From Bradyrhizobium sp. (GTDB lineage Bacteria > Pseudomonadota > Alphaproteobacteria > Rhizobiales > Xanthobacteraceae), in contig JAGXAF010000009.1 of NCBI GenBank assembly GCA_018971675.1, forward strand, positions 1-34,907: a DNA stretch of 34,907 nt, read 5' to 3'. This document shows, piece after piece, positions 1 through 9,224 of the stretch. Made by a program: the position numbers and the translations under genes. The first letter of the stretch is position 1; the number at the start of each line of letters is the position of its first letter. The notes beneath the pieces are model-generated. The model ran no database searches, was not told where the DNA came from, and was given only the letters and a program-made list of their open reading frames with translations.

Positions 1-52
1 GGAAGCGCATTGAGATCCGCCGCCGGTCTTTATCCTCGCGAAGAGCCTCACG

Positions 53-706
53 ATGAGCATCATCATTACCGCCTTTGAACGGTCACCCGATGGCGGCAGG
101 GGGCTGGCGCGCGATACGCGCGTTCGCTGGGCACTCGAGGAAGTGGGCCAACCCTACGAGGTTCGCCTTGTTTCCTTTCGTGCGATCAAGGAACCCGCGC
201 ATCTGGCTCTTCATCCCTTCGGCCAGATTCCGACGTATGAGGAAGGCGATCTCGCCCTGTTCGAGACAGGGGCGATCGTCTTCCATATCGCCCAGCGCCA
301 TGCAGGCCTTCTGCCTGTTGACGCCAATGCCCGGGCGCGCGCGATCACCTGGATGTTTGCCGCAGTCAACACGATTGAGCCGCCGATCCTTGAACTTGGA
401 ACGGCCAGGCTGCTGGAGGGTGACAAGCCCTGGCATAACGAGCGTTTGCCTCTGGTCGAGGATCGCGTGCGCAGCCGGCTGAAGCAACTTTCCGCCCGCC
501 TGGACGATGCCGACTGGCTTGATGGTGCGTTCAGTGCGGGCGATCTGATGATGGTGTCGGTGCTGCTCAGGCTGCGATTGTCGGGTATTCTGGACGAATA
601 CCCGAATCTCGCAGCTTATCTCGCTCGCGGTGAAGCGCGGCCGGCCTACAAGCGCGCGTTCGCCGCTCAATTGGCGGTCAACACCGGCAAGCCGCCGACC
701 CGTTGA
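53..706 (+). CDS. Glutathione S-transferase family protein
   Basis: 217-aa ORF. N-terminal thioredoxin-like GST fold (VGQPYEVRLVSF..HLALHPFGQIPTYEEGDLALFETGAIVFHIA) followed by a helical C-terminal domain. Confidence 0.9.
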   Translation: MSIIITAFERSPDGGRGLARDTRVRWALEEVGQPYEVRLVSFRAIKEPAHLALHPFGQIPTYEEGDLALFETGAIVFHIAQRHAGLLPVDANARARAITWMFAAVNTIEPPILELGTARLLEGDKPWHNERLPLVEDRVRSRLKQLSARLDDADWLDGAFSAGDLMMVSVLLRLRLSGILDEYPNLAAYLARGEARPAYKRAFAAQLAVNTGKPPTR

Positions 707-836
707 TGAGATTTGTCCCGGGCTCGAAGTCGTCATGCGGGTCATGTCCGATGCCATGATTCAGGCGGACGGCTGGTGCAGAAGATCGATATGGCGGCGT
801 TCCAGCGTGGTTGCGCCTATTGCGGCGGCCGATCTA

Positions 837-860
837 CGATATATCAGTGCAGATATAGCG
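837..860. promoter_or_regulatory. Candidate ModE-type (molybdate-responsive) operator palindrome
   Basis: CGATATATC-AGTGCA-GATATAGCG; half-sites match 8/9 after reverse complement. It resembles the CGnTATAT-N6-ATATAnCG class of Mo-boxes and lies upstream of the DUF2478 gene. Confidence 0.45.
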
Positions 861-1018
861 TTGCGCTGGCTCGCGCAAATGGGATCGGGAACCTGTGTTC
901 TGGATGGCTGCTATGATGATAGGCTGGAAGCCATGCTGGCGCTGGCAGGAGCGACGCGACCGGCGGCTTCCCGTCATCGGACAGGAAGCCCATCGGCGAT
1001 TACCGAAGGAGGATTGCG

Positions 1019-1549
1019 ATGATCTCAGCCGTACCCGCCATTGCCGCCGTGATCGGGGCAGACAGCCAGTTCGTCCAGACCTTGTTCGCCACCGTGGTAG
1101 CTGATTGGCGAGCCGCGGGCGTCAAGGTGGTCGGCGTGATCGCGGAAACCCATGGCCTGGCCGATCGCAGCTGCAGCGCCGGATTCCTGCGCGATATCGC
1201 GACGGGCAAGCTGTTTTCGATCTATCTGGAAACAGCACCGAGCCATACTTCGTGTCATCTCGATGCGGATGGCGTCAACGCGGCTTCTGCCAGCCTGATG
1301 CTTCAGGTGCAGACCGGTGATCTCGTCGTTCTCAGCAAGTTCGGCAAGCTCGAAGCGATGCGGTCGGGGCTAACAGGTGCATTCGAGGCCGCGATCGCGG
1401 CCGGCAAACCGGTATTGACGGCAGTTTCAGAAAAGCACCGCGACGCCTGGCGGGCGTTCGCGCCGGATGCGACTTTCCTGCCGGCCGAAAAGACCGCGCT
1501 CGAGGCATGGTGGCGCGATCTGGGCGTGTCATCTCACGCCGCAGCTTGA
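1019..1549 (+). CDS. DUF2478 domain-containing protein
   Basis: 176-aa ORF with a strong Shine-Dalgarno (gaaggagg). Sequence resembles the DUF2478 family (VVGVIAETHG..CSAGFLRDIATGKLFSIYLE..GDLVVLSKFGKLEA). Confidence 0.7.
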   Translation: MISAVPAIAAVIGADSQFVQTLFATVVADWRAAGVKVVGVIAETHGLADRSCSAGFLRDIATGKLFSIYLETAPSHTSCHLDADGVNAASASLMLQVQTGDLVVLSKFGKLEAMRSGLTGAFEAAIAAGKPVLTAVSEKHRDAWRAFAPDATFLPAEKTALEAWWRDLGVSSHAAA

Positions 1550-1691
1550 GAAAAGATCGCGGTTTGATGGGCGGGGTTGAGCCTTGCCGCATCCGGCACG
1601 GCCGCCCATGGGGAAATCCCGGCGATGCCGCGCATCGACTTCCGACTGCGATTTGGAGCCAGGTTCTGCATTTGCCGACTTAAGCCCTTTT

Positions 1692-3317
1692 TCAATGCGC
1701 AGCGCTGCCGCTGTTCGTCTTCGCCTTGCGTGTGAAGACCAAAGCCAAAGCGGCGATCGCAAGCACGAAGCTGAGTACCGCGAAGGTGTCGCTGAAGCTC
1801 ATCACCAGCGCCTGGTGCTTGACGGTGTTGCCAAGAGCAATGATGGCCTGTTGATGCGCGGCCGCCGGGTCGCTCACGCCATGCGCCAGGAAGTAGTCGG
1901 TCAAATGCGCGATGCGGTCGCGCACTTCCTCACGGCCGGACGTGACCGACTGGCCGATGATATTGGAATGAAACTGTTCGCGCTTGGTGATGACGGTCGC
2001 AAGCACCGCCGTGCCGATCGCACCGCCGAGGTTGCGCAGCATGTTGCTGATACCCGAGGCCGCCGCTGCATCCTGCGGCGCGATCTCGCTGGTTGTCACC
2101 GAGGTCAGCGGGGTCAGCACCATGGCCTGGCCGATCGCGCGGACGATGTTCGGGATCCAGAGCTGGTCGCCGGCGTAATCGGGGGACATTGCCGTGTTCA
2201 TGAAGCAGCTATAGGCGAAGATCATCAGGCCGGTGAAGGCGATGTAGCGGGTGTCGAAGCGTTGCATCAATTTCGGGACCAGCGGAATCAGTATCAGTTG
2301 CGGCAAGCCGGTCCATGCCAGTACCGAGCCGATCTGCTCGGCATTGTACCCCTGTGCCTGGCCGAGATAGGCGGGCAGGATGTAGACCGATCCGAACAGC
2401 GCGAAACCCAGCATCGTTACCGCGATGGTGCCGAAACCGAAATTGCGGTTCTTCAGCAGCCGCAGCCGGATCAGCGGCTTCTCGGCCGTGAGTTCGATCC
2501 AGACGAACAGCGACAGGCTGACCAGCGCGATGACGGCAAGACGCAGGATGAAGGGCGAAGCGAACCAGTCATCCTTGTTGCCTTCCTCGAGCACGGTCTG
2601 CAGCGCGGACAAGCCGATCGCCATGGTGACGATGCCGGCCCAATCGCCTTCCTTCAGGAGCTTGAGCTGCATCGGCTGCCGCTCCAGCGTCAGATAGAGT
2701 GCGCTCACCATCACAACGGTCGGGATCACGTTGACGAAGAAAATGGTCCGCCAGCCGTAATTCTCGGTGAGATAGCCGCCAATGGTCGGTCCGATCGCCG
2801 GCGCGAAGGTCACCGACAGCGCGAAGATTGCAAGCCCGACCGGCTGCTGGGATTTCGGCAGCTTGGTCAGCACCAGCGTAAACGCCATCGGGATCAGCAC
2901 ACCGCCGGCAAAGCCCTGCAGGCCGCGCATCGCGATCATCGAGGGCAGATCGTGGGTAAAGGCGCAAGCAACCGAGAAGGCCGCGAACAGCGCCGCGCTC
3001 GCCAGCATGTAGCGGCGGAACGAGAACACGCGGCTGAGAAAATCGGTCAGCGGAATCACGACGATCTCGCCGATCAGATATGAGGTCGAAATCCAGGAGC
3101 CGTTGTCGACGCCGGTGCCGATTCCGCCTTCGATATTGAGCAGCGAGGCGTTGGTGATCTGGATATTCAGAATTGCCATGAACGAGCCGATCATGGCGGC
3201 CAGAACCGCGATCCAAACGGTGACGCTGGCGCGATTGGGATCGATCACCGCCGGAGCGGGTGGGGCGAACGGAGCGGGAAAGGCTGCGACAGAGGCGGAA
3301 GCACTGAACGGGGACAT
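1692..3317 (-). CDS. DHA2-family MFS multidrug efflux transporter (EmrB/QacA type)
   Basis: 541-aa ORF, about 14 hydrophobic segments. MASLNIQ-like motif (MAILNIQITNASL), GWRTIFFVNVI and a DHA2 layout. Follows an EmrA-like gene. Confidence 0.93.
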   Translation of the reverse strand: MSPFSASASVAAFPAPFAPPAPAVIDPNRASVTVWIAVLAAMIGSFMAILNIQITNASLLNIEGGIGTGVDNGSWISTSYLIGEIVVIPLTDFLSRVFSFRRYMLASAALFAAFSVACAFTHDLPSMIAMRGLQGFAGGVLIPMAFTLVLTKLPKSQQPVGLAIFALSVTFAPAIGPTIGGYLTENYGWRTIFFVNVIPTVVMVSALYLTLERQPMQLKLLKEGDWAGIVTMAIGLSALQTVLEEGNKDDWFASPFILRLAVIALVSLSLFVWIELTAEKPLIRLRLLKNRNFGFGTIAVTMLGFALFGSVYILPAYLGQAQGYNAEQIGSVLAWTGLPQLILIPLVPKLMQRFDTRYIAFTGLMIFAYSCFMNTAMSPDYAGDQLWIPNIVRAIGQAMVLTPLTSVTTSEIAPQDAAAASGISNMLRNLGGAIGTAVLATVITKREQFHSNIIGQSVTSGREEVRDRIAHLTDYFLAHGVSDPAAAHQQAIIALGNTVKHQALVMSFSDTFAVLSFVLAIAALALVFTRKAKTNSGSAAH

Positions 3318-3340
3318 GACATACCCTCCAGAAACCGTGT

Positions 3341-4519
3341 TCAGGAGCTGGGTGATTCCGAAGATGCTGCGGTGGCCGCGCGGCGTGGCGCTATCGCCCG
3401 GGTCTCGATGGTCGGAATCACCGACATGCCCGGCCGCAGCGCGACGTCGGCGCGGTCGAGCGCGATCTTGACGGGGATGCGCTGCACGATCTTGGTGAAA
3501 TTTCCGGTCGCGTTGTCGGGCGGCAGCAATGCGAATTCCTGGCCGCTGGCGGGTGCGATGCTGTCGACATGGCCGTGCACCGGCTTGCCGGGGAACATGT
3601 CGACGGCGATGTTGACTGCCTGGCCCTGGTGCACGTCGGTGAGCTGGGTTTCCTTGAAATTCGCCACGATATAGGCGCCGCTCGCCGGCACCAGCGACAT
3701 CAACTGCGTGCCGGCCTGCACGAATTGGCCGGTGCGCAGGGTGCGGTTGCCGACCACGCCGTCGATCGGTGCGACGATCGTGGCGTAGCTGAGGTTAAGT
3801 TCGGCCTGATTCTGCAGCGCTTGCGCGCGTGCCAGAGTGGCTTCCGATTGAACGATCTCGGCCTTGAGCAGGTCGACCTGCTTGACCGCGGAAACAAGGT
3901 TAGCGGTGTCGCGCTGGATTGCGGCTTGCGCGCTGGCGATGCGCGACTGCGCCTGCTGCGCGTTCTGCACGCTGCCATAACCGGTCGAGGCGAGGTCGGT
4001 GTAGCGCTTGTTTTCCTGGGCTGCGAAAGTCGCGGTGGCCTCATCGACCTCGACGGTTGCCTTCGCGGCGTTGATCACCGCCTGCTGCACATCGAGTTGC
4101 GCCTGCTTGCTGGCGATCGCGGCCTGCGCCGCGGCGACATCCGCCTTGGCCTGGTCGAGCGCGACCTTGAAGTCGCGGTCGTCGATCCGCGCCAGGATCT
4201 GGCCGGCCTTGACCTGCTCGTTGTCGCCGACCAGCACCTGGTGCAGGTAGCCGGAAACCTTCGGCGCGATCGTGGTGTTGTCGGCCTTCACATAGGCGTC
4301 GTCGGTCGACACCAGATATTGTCCAACGGTCCAGTAATCCCAACCGTACCAGGTCGCCGCGGCGAGCGTCGCCAGCGCCGCGCCGGTCAGCAACATCTTG
4401 CGAAGATTTAGCTTTTTGACTGCCGCGGAGACCGCCGTCACGCCCGGCAAGGGGACGGCGACGGCTTCAGCGGCAGCAAGCGGTCGTTCGATTTCGAAGG
4501 TCGTGAAATGTTGGGTCAT
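3341..4519 (-). CDS. HlyD/EmrA-family membrane fusion protein
   Basis: ORF 3341..4609; the likely start is the internal ATG at 4519 (MTQHFTTFEIERPL), since upstream codons overlap the operator region. One TM, lipoyl/HlyD motifs (STDDAYVKADNTTIAPKVSGYLHQVLVGDNEQVKAGQ, ATIVAPIDGVVGNRTLRTGQ). Confidence 0.92.
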   Translation of the reverse strand: MTQHFTTFEIERPLAAAEAVAVPLPGVTAVSAAVKKLNLRKMLLTGAALATLAAATWYGWDYWTVGQYLVSTDDAYVKADNTTIAPKVSGYLHQVLVGDNEQVKAGQILARIDDRDFKVALDQAKADVAAAQAAIASKQAQLDVQQAVINAAKATVEVDEATATFAAQENKRYTDLASTGYGSVQNAQQAQSRIASAQAAIQRDTANLVSAVKQVDLLKAEIVQSEATLARAQALQNQAELNLSYATIVAPIDGVVGNRTLRTGQFVQAGTQLMSLVPASGAYIVANFKETQLTDVHQGQAVNIAVDMFPGKPVHGHVDSIAPASGQEFALLPPDNATGNFTKIVQRIPVKIALDRADVALRPGMSVIPTIETRAIAPRRAATAASSESPSS

Positions 4520-4544
4520 GGCCGGCTCCCATGGGCGATAATTA

Positions 4545-4584
4545 GGAAACTTGATATTTTCCAAATTAGAGTCCATATTTGGAA
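4545..4584. promoter_or_regulatory. Candidate TetR operator in the efflux/tetR divergent promoter
   Basis: Perfect 8-bp inverted repeat TTCCAAAT (4559-4566) / ATTTGGAA (4577-4584) with 10-bp spacer, plus an overlapping GGAAA (4545-4549)/TTTCC (4558-4562) repeat. Confidence 0.6.
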
Positions 4585-4617
4585 CTGTCAATGGAATGAC
4601 AGGCATCATTTAAAAGC

Positions 4618-5301
4618 ATGGCTGAAACCGACCGCCCGCAAGACCCGAATTGCGATCAGAGCGAGGACCGGCGCTGCCGCGGTCGGCCGCAACTGCGCCC
4701 GGACGATGAGACGCGCCAGATCATCTATGAGGCCGCGCGGCACCAGTTCGCCGAGAGTGGCTATGCCGCGACCAGCATGGAAACGGTGGCGCGCAGCGCC
4801 GGGGTCTCCACCAAGACGCTCTATCGGCTGGTACCGAACAAGGCGGCGCTGTTCGAGGGCATGGTGACCGATCGGCTCGATCGCTTCCTGTCCGAGGTCA
4901 ATTTGCGTGCGATCGATTGTGCCGAGATCGACGAGGCGCTGTATGCGGCGTTGCTCGCCTGCGCGAGCCTTTCGCTCGACCCGGAAGTCATCGCGCTACA
5001 GCGCATGATATTGCAGGAGACCGGAAAGGCGGACCTCGCGCGGACCCTTTATCAGAACGGTATGGCGCGAAACGCCGCGGCGCTGGCCGACTGGCTGCGC
5101 AGGCAGCAGAAGCGCGGCCTGATTGCGTGCGAGGATACCGATGAGGCCGCAGGTTTCCTGCTCGGCATGGTCGCCTTCGTGCCGCAGCGCGCTGCCGTGT
5201 TCGGCGGCCTGCCGCTGCCGTCGAAACAACAGATCGAGGCGCGGGTTCGTCATTGCGTGGCGTTGTTTCTGAGAGGATGTCAGGCGGGCGCGAGAGGCTA
5301 G
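4618..5301 (+). CDS. TetR/AcrR family transcriptional regulator
   Basis: 227-aa ORF with N-terminal TetR HTH (RQIIYEAARHQFAESGYAATSMETVARSAGVSTKTLYRLVPNKAALFEGMV), divergent from the efflux genes. Confidence 0.93.
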   Translation: MAETDRPQDPNCDQSEDRRCRGRPQLRPDDETRQIIYEAARHQFAESGYAATSMETVARSAGVSTKTLYRLVPNKAALFEGMVTDRLDRFLSEVNLRAIDCAEIDEALYAALLACASLSLDPEVIALQRMILQETGKADLARTLYQNGMARNAAALADWLRRQQKRGLIACEDTDEAAGFLLGMVAFVPQRAAVFGGLPLPSKQQIEARVRHCVALFLRGCQAGARG

Positions 5302-5449
5302 GCTGCGGCTTCCGGTGGGATCATGCTCGCAGCGCATCGGCCTTCGCGCGGAGAACTCGCGCTGATCGGGTGCTGGCGGCCTCAAGGCGTTGAACGGATC
5401 GGCCGGCTCGCCTATCTCTGCGGGACGCTGATTTGTACAAGGACCCGCC

Positions 5450-6706
5450 ATGACCGCACACCAACGCCACATTTCGACGCCGGTTGATCCCGTCAAGCTG
5501 GACCGGCTGGCGGAGGTCGCGGTGAAGGTCGGCCTGCAATTGCAGGAGGGCCAGGATCTGCTGGTGACCGCGCCGACGGTGGCGTTGCCGCTGGTGCGCC
5601 GGATCGCCGAACACGCCTACAAGGCCGGCGCGGGACTGGTGACGCCGATCTTCTCCGACGAGGCGGTCACGCTGTCGCGTTATCGCTTCGGCCACGACGG
5701 CAGCTTCGATCGCGCCGCGAACTGGCTCTATGATGGCATGGCGAAAGCTTTTGCCGCCAATACCGCACGGCTCGCCATTGTCGGCGATGACCCGATGCTG
5801 CTGTCGAACCAGGATCCGGCGAAGGTCGCGCGCGCCAGCAAGGCCAATTCGATGGCCTACAAGCCGGCGCTGGAGCGGATCGTCACTTTCGACATCAACT
5901 GGAACATTGTCGCCTATCCCAGTCCATCATGGGCGACGCGAGTCTTCCCCGACGACCAGGAGGATATCGCGGTGGCCAAGCTGGCGGACGCCATCTTCGC
6001 GGCCTCGCGCGTCGATAATGACGACGCGATCGCGGCGTGGAAAAAGCATAACGCCACGCTGCGCGATCGGACCGAATGGCTGAACGGCCAGCGCTTCAGC
6101 GCATTGCAATATTCAGGACCCGGCACCGATCTCACCATCGGCCTGGCCGACGGCCACGAATGGGAAGGCGGCGCCTCAACCGCGAAGAACGGCATCACCT
6201 GCAACGCCAATATCCCGACCGAAGAAGTCTTCACCACGCCGCATGCCCGGCGGGTTGAAGGCCATGTCGTCAGTTCCAAGCCACTGTCCTATCAGGGTTC
6301 GCTGATCGACAATATCCAGGTCAGGTTCGAGGGCGGCCGCATCGTCGAGGCCAAGGCCTCGAAAGGCGAGGAAGTGCTCAACAAGGTGCTCGATACCGAC
6401 GAGGGCGCGCGTCGGCTCGGTGAAGTGGCGCTGGTGCCGCATTCCTCGCCGATCTCGAAGAGCGGGCTGTTGTTCTTCAACACCCTGTTCGACGAGAACG
6501 CCGCCTGCCATATCGCGCTCGGTCAATGCTACTCGAAATGCTTCGTCAACGGCACCAGGCTGACGCCGGAGCAGATCGCTGCCCAGGGCGGCAACAAGAG
6601 CCTGATCCATATCGACTGGATGATCGGCTCGGACCAGATCGATATCGACGGCATCCATGCCGACGGCCGCCGCGTCCCGGTGTTCCGCAAGGGCGAGTGG
6701 GCTTGA
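5450..6706 (+). CDS. M29 family (thermophilic-type) aminopeptidase
   Basis: 418-aa ORF with M29 features: GLQLQEGQDLLVTAP, CNANIPTEEVFTTPHARRVEGHV, GEVALVPHSSPISKSGLLFFNTLFDENAACHIALGQCY, IHIDWMIGS. Confidence 0.92.
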   Translation: MTAHQRHISTPVDPVKLDRLAEVAVKVGLQLQEGQDLLVTAPTVALPLVRRIAEHAYKAGAGLVTPIFSDEAVTLSRYRFGHDGSFDRAANWLYDGMAKAFAANTARLAIVGDDPMLLSNQDPAKVARASKANSMAYKPALERIVTFDINWNIVAYPSPSWATRVFPDDQEDIAVAKLADAIFAASRVDNDDAIAAWKKHNATLRDRTEWLNGQRFSALQYSGPGTDLTIGLADGHEWEGGASTAKNGITCNANIPTEEVFTTPHARRVEGHVVSSKPLSYQGSLIDNIQVRFEGGRIVEAKASKGEEVLNKVLDTDEGARRLGEVALVPHSSPISKSGLLFFNTLFDENAACHIALGQCYSKCFVNGTRLTPEQIAAQGGNKSLIHIDWMIGSDQIDIDGIHADGRRVPVFRKGEWA

Positions 6707-6804
6707 CGCGTCGCCGGCTACCGCCTCGCCGTTGGCTCACGGCCTGCTTATGCGGCTAACCGGTTTCGCGGACACACCGGATTTCATTTTAGCCGGCCAT
6801 TGAG

Positions 6805-7767
6805 TTAGTCCGGATCCTCTCTGTTCAACCGTTCCAGGATGTCAGCTATGGACGAGTTCTCCTTCGGAAGCGATTGATCGAAACCGGAGCTTCCAACAGC
6901 GTAGGATCTCGACATCTGAAACCTTATCGCTGCATTGACGAGGGCGAATAAGCCCATCGCTATTGCAACCGAGCCGATGACCACCAGCAAAAAGCGAGGC
7001 ATCGTTTCTGGCTTGACTGGCGTTGGGTCCGTGGTCAGGGAGTTTTCGGTGCCGGCAGGCGACTGAATGTCGCCGCGTGGCACGGCTGGCGCCATCTTCG
7101 ATGAAGCGGCCGACTGGCTGGTCTCAGTCGACGCGAGCCAGCGCGCATCGAACGTCGACGGAAAGGTTTGCTTCAAGTTATCTTCGCTTTGGTCAGTTCG
7201 GCCCACATTGGAGGTATTGCGAGGTGCGGCGCCCTTGCTGACGAGCAAGCTGTCGTTCGTATTTGCGACAGACCGCAATTGTTTTAGATCGTTCTTCTTG
7301 GGCTTGTCCTCGTCGCTCTTGAGTTGGTCCGATTTATTCGACGGGCTGGTTCGTGTTCGTATCGCCGGCGATCGCCTGGAGAACGAACTGGCGAGGTACC
7401 AGCACCTTTGACCCGTCTCTTTGAGACGATAGCGCCAGCGAGTATTGCGCGGCGATTGACCGTTGGGAAATGCCAGGCAACTCGGCGCCTGCGATTGCAT
7501 GAACCCGGTTCCTGCCTCATCCTTGGCAACGATCGGGCTTCGCTGTTCGCGCGGCGTGCTTCTGCTATCGGCTCGAAGAAACCAGCATTTCTGGCGCGAT
7601 CCCCGAATCCTTCGATACATCCACCGGCCGTCTGAATGGGAGGCGCGCATCGGGTGGGCATGGCAGCCCGCATCCATATTTTCAGCGGCGACGTCGCGAG
7701 CCGATGCCAAACCGCCGGCTATCGCAATCGACAAAGTCAGCAAAAGCGCGGTTGGGCTGAAATTCAT
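6805..7767 (-). CDS. Hypothetical exported/membrane protein with duplicated C-x13-W-x-YR-x(7-8)-CW(F/Y)L motif
   Basis: ORF 6805..7806; internal ATG at 7767 gives a signal-peptide-like start (MNFSPTALLLTLSIAIAGGLASA). Two motif copies and a C-terminal TM segment (FLLVVIGSVAIAMGLFALVNAAI). Confidence 0.65.
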   Translation of the reverse strand: MNFSPTALLLTLSIAIAGGLASARDVAAENMDAGCHAHPMRASHSDGRWMYRRIRGSRQKCWFLRADSRSTPREQRSPIVAKDEAGTGFMQSQAPSCLAFPNGQSPRNTRWRYRLKETGQRCWYLASSFSRRSPAIRTRTSPSNKSDQLKSDEDKPKKNDLKQLRSVANTNDSLLVSKGAAPRNTSNVGRTDQSEDNLKQTFPSTFDARWLASTETSQSAASSKMAPAVPRGDIQSPAGTENSLTTDPTPVKPETMPRFLLVVIGSVAIAMGLFALVNAAIRFQMSRSYAVGSSGFDQSLPKENSSIADILERLNREDPD

Positions 7768-8187
7768 GGAGCTCTCGTGCAACGCGATCGAAGGCCGAAG
7801 CAGCATCCGTTCCGCGGATCGAACAGGGAGTTAATTCGATGCGTGGAACAGGAACCCGGAGCAATCGCGTTTCAAATTTAACGTAAGTCGGCAAGGTTAC
7901 CGGGAGGAGACGAAGGGACTTGCCGTCGCGGAAAGCTGCCATCCAGCGCTGCAATTAACGTTACCATTGCCCGCGGAAATGAGGGGTTCTCACCGCGCGA
8001 GTGGCCGTTGGGCACGAAAGTGGCTGGGCGCGGCAGCCGATCGAGAACGCCAGTTTTCGCTTCACCGGCCGCGTCGACATTAATCTAAATTGAAAAGCTT
8101 AACCGGCAAATGGGGATTGTAAATTCGCGTGAGATGGCCGACGTTTAGAGCGCATTTTAGTCTGTTTAAAAACGATCGGATAACACC

Positions 8188-8676
8188 ATGACAAAGTCCA
8201 CACCGAGCGATTCCCTGGGGGTCATCGAGCGCGCAATTCAGGCGGGTATGAGTGACTCCAGCAATCGCCCCACCCGTCCGACCGACGAAACGGATCCCAC
8301 GATGCCGAACTATGTGGAGCACCGCGAAGGTGTCACCGAAATCGGAAAACTGTCGGCCGAGGCGGTAGTCCGCGAATACGAAGCGACCGCAAAAGAAATC
8401 GAATCCATGGGCATCGATCTGGTTGAGCGCGTCAAGGCTTGCGAAGCGATGACTCGCGATACCTTGCAAGTGACCCAGGAATTGAACGAAATCGCGGCTC
8501 GCTATCGCAAGGAAGCAAAGCGCGTCTTCGAGCACATTGAAAACTGCTCGCTGCTCGTCGCCGCTGCCCGGGAGACTTGCGGCGAATTGAAAGACAAGCT
8601 CGCTATTCCGACGCGACTGGGACGCTTGGGAACGGATCGCCCCGACGATAACAACGACTTGCAATCGCGTGACTGA
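8188..8676 (+). CDS. Hypothetical protein, predicted coiled coil
   Basis: 162-aa ORF rich in E/K/A heptad-like sequence (SAEAVVREYEATAKEIESMGIDLVERVKACEAMTRDTLQVTQELNEIAARYRKEAKRV). Confidence 0.6.
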   Translation: MTKSTPSDSLGVIERAIQAGMSDSSNRPTRPTDETDPTMPNYVEHREGVTEIGKLSAEAVVREYEATAKEIESMGIDLVERVKACEAMTRDTLQVTQELNEIAARYRKEAKRVFEHIENCSLLVAAARETCGELKDKLAIPTRLGRLGTDRPDDNNDLQSRD

Positions 8677-8681
8677 TTGCA

Positions 8682-8924
8682 ATGACGGAGCGGGCCAGAA
8701 ACGCGCCACAAGGCATGAGGGCGCGCAAGATCGAGGCTGCCATCCTGGAGATTATGCCGGGACGGGAATGGCTGAGCTGTACATCGATTTCACGTCTTAT
8801 TCATGCGAACGACACCCGAAAGACGCGCGCGCGGCTTGATCGCCTTGCGAAGGAAGGCAAAATCGAACGCAAGCGCGGGCAGGGCACCCACGGTGTCGTT
8901 TATCTCTACCGCCAATTGCCATAG
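8682..8924 (+). CDS. Small winged-helix-like DNA-binding protein
   Basis: 80-aa ORF, 6 nt after the previous stop. wHTH-like pattern (SCTSISRLIHANDTRKTRARLDRLAKEGKIERKRGQGTHGVVYLYR). Confidence 0.5.
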   Translation: MTERARNAPQGMRARKIEAAILEIMPGREWLSCTSISRLIHANDTRKTRARLDRLAKEGKIERKRGQGTHGVVYLYRQLP

Positions 8925-9111
8925 AGCCTTTTCCGTTCCGATGGAATCGGAACGCGACTCTGGATTCTTGTTTTGACGCGTTTTCCTTACGCGAACCGGT
9001 ATCCACTTCGCTCGAAAACGCTCTGGAATTCTTGTTTTGGCGCGTTTTCTTCACGCGAACCGGTATCCACCCACGGATCAAGTCCGGGGCATGCCTCGCT
9101 CGAAAACGCTC
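8923..9111. repeat. Composite palindromic intergenic repeat (two tandem units)
   Basis: Perfect hairpin CGTTCCGAT-GGA-ATCGGAACG, then two tandem copies of TTGTTTTGrCGCGTTTTCyTyACGCGAACCGGTATCCAC..CTCGAAAACGCT. A related copy is at 23333-23458. Confidence 0.85.
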
Positions 9112-9224
9112 CAAGCGCAGCGGCGCCTCCGTTGACCGTCCAATAGTCCGGAACAGCCGTGCAAGGCACCAGGCCGCGCCCTCGCTCGCCGACGGAAATA
9201 TCGCTCCCGGCGTCAGGACTGACA

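Noticed and set aside
630-1022. 130-aa ORF between GST and DUF2478
   Set aside because: Overlaps GST, no recognisable family, and spans the Mo-box-like palindrome; more likely intergenic.
1584-3083. 499-aa plus-strand ORF opposite the MFS transporter
   Set aside because: H/R/Q/D-rich shadow translation antisense to a clear transporter gene.
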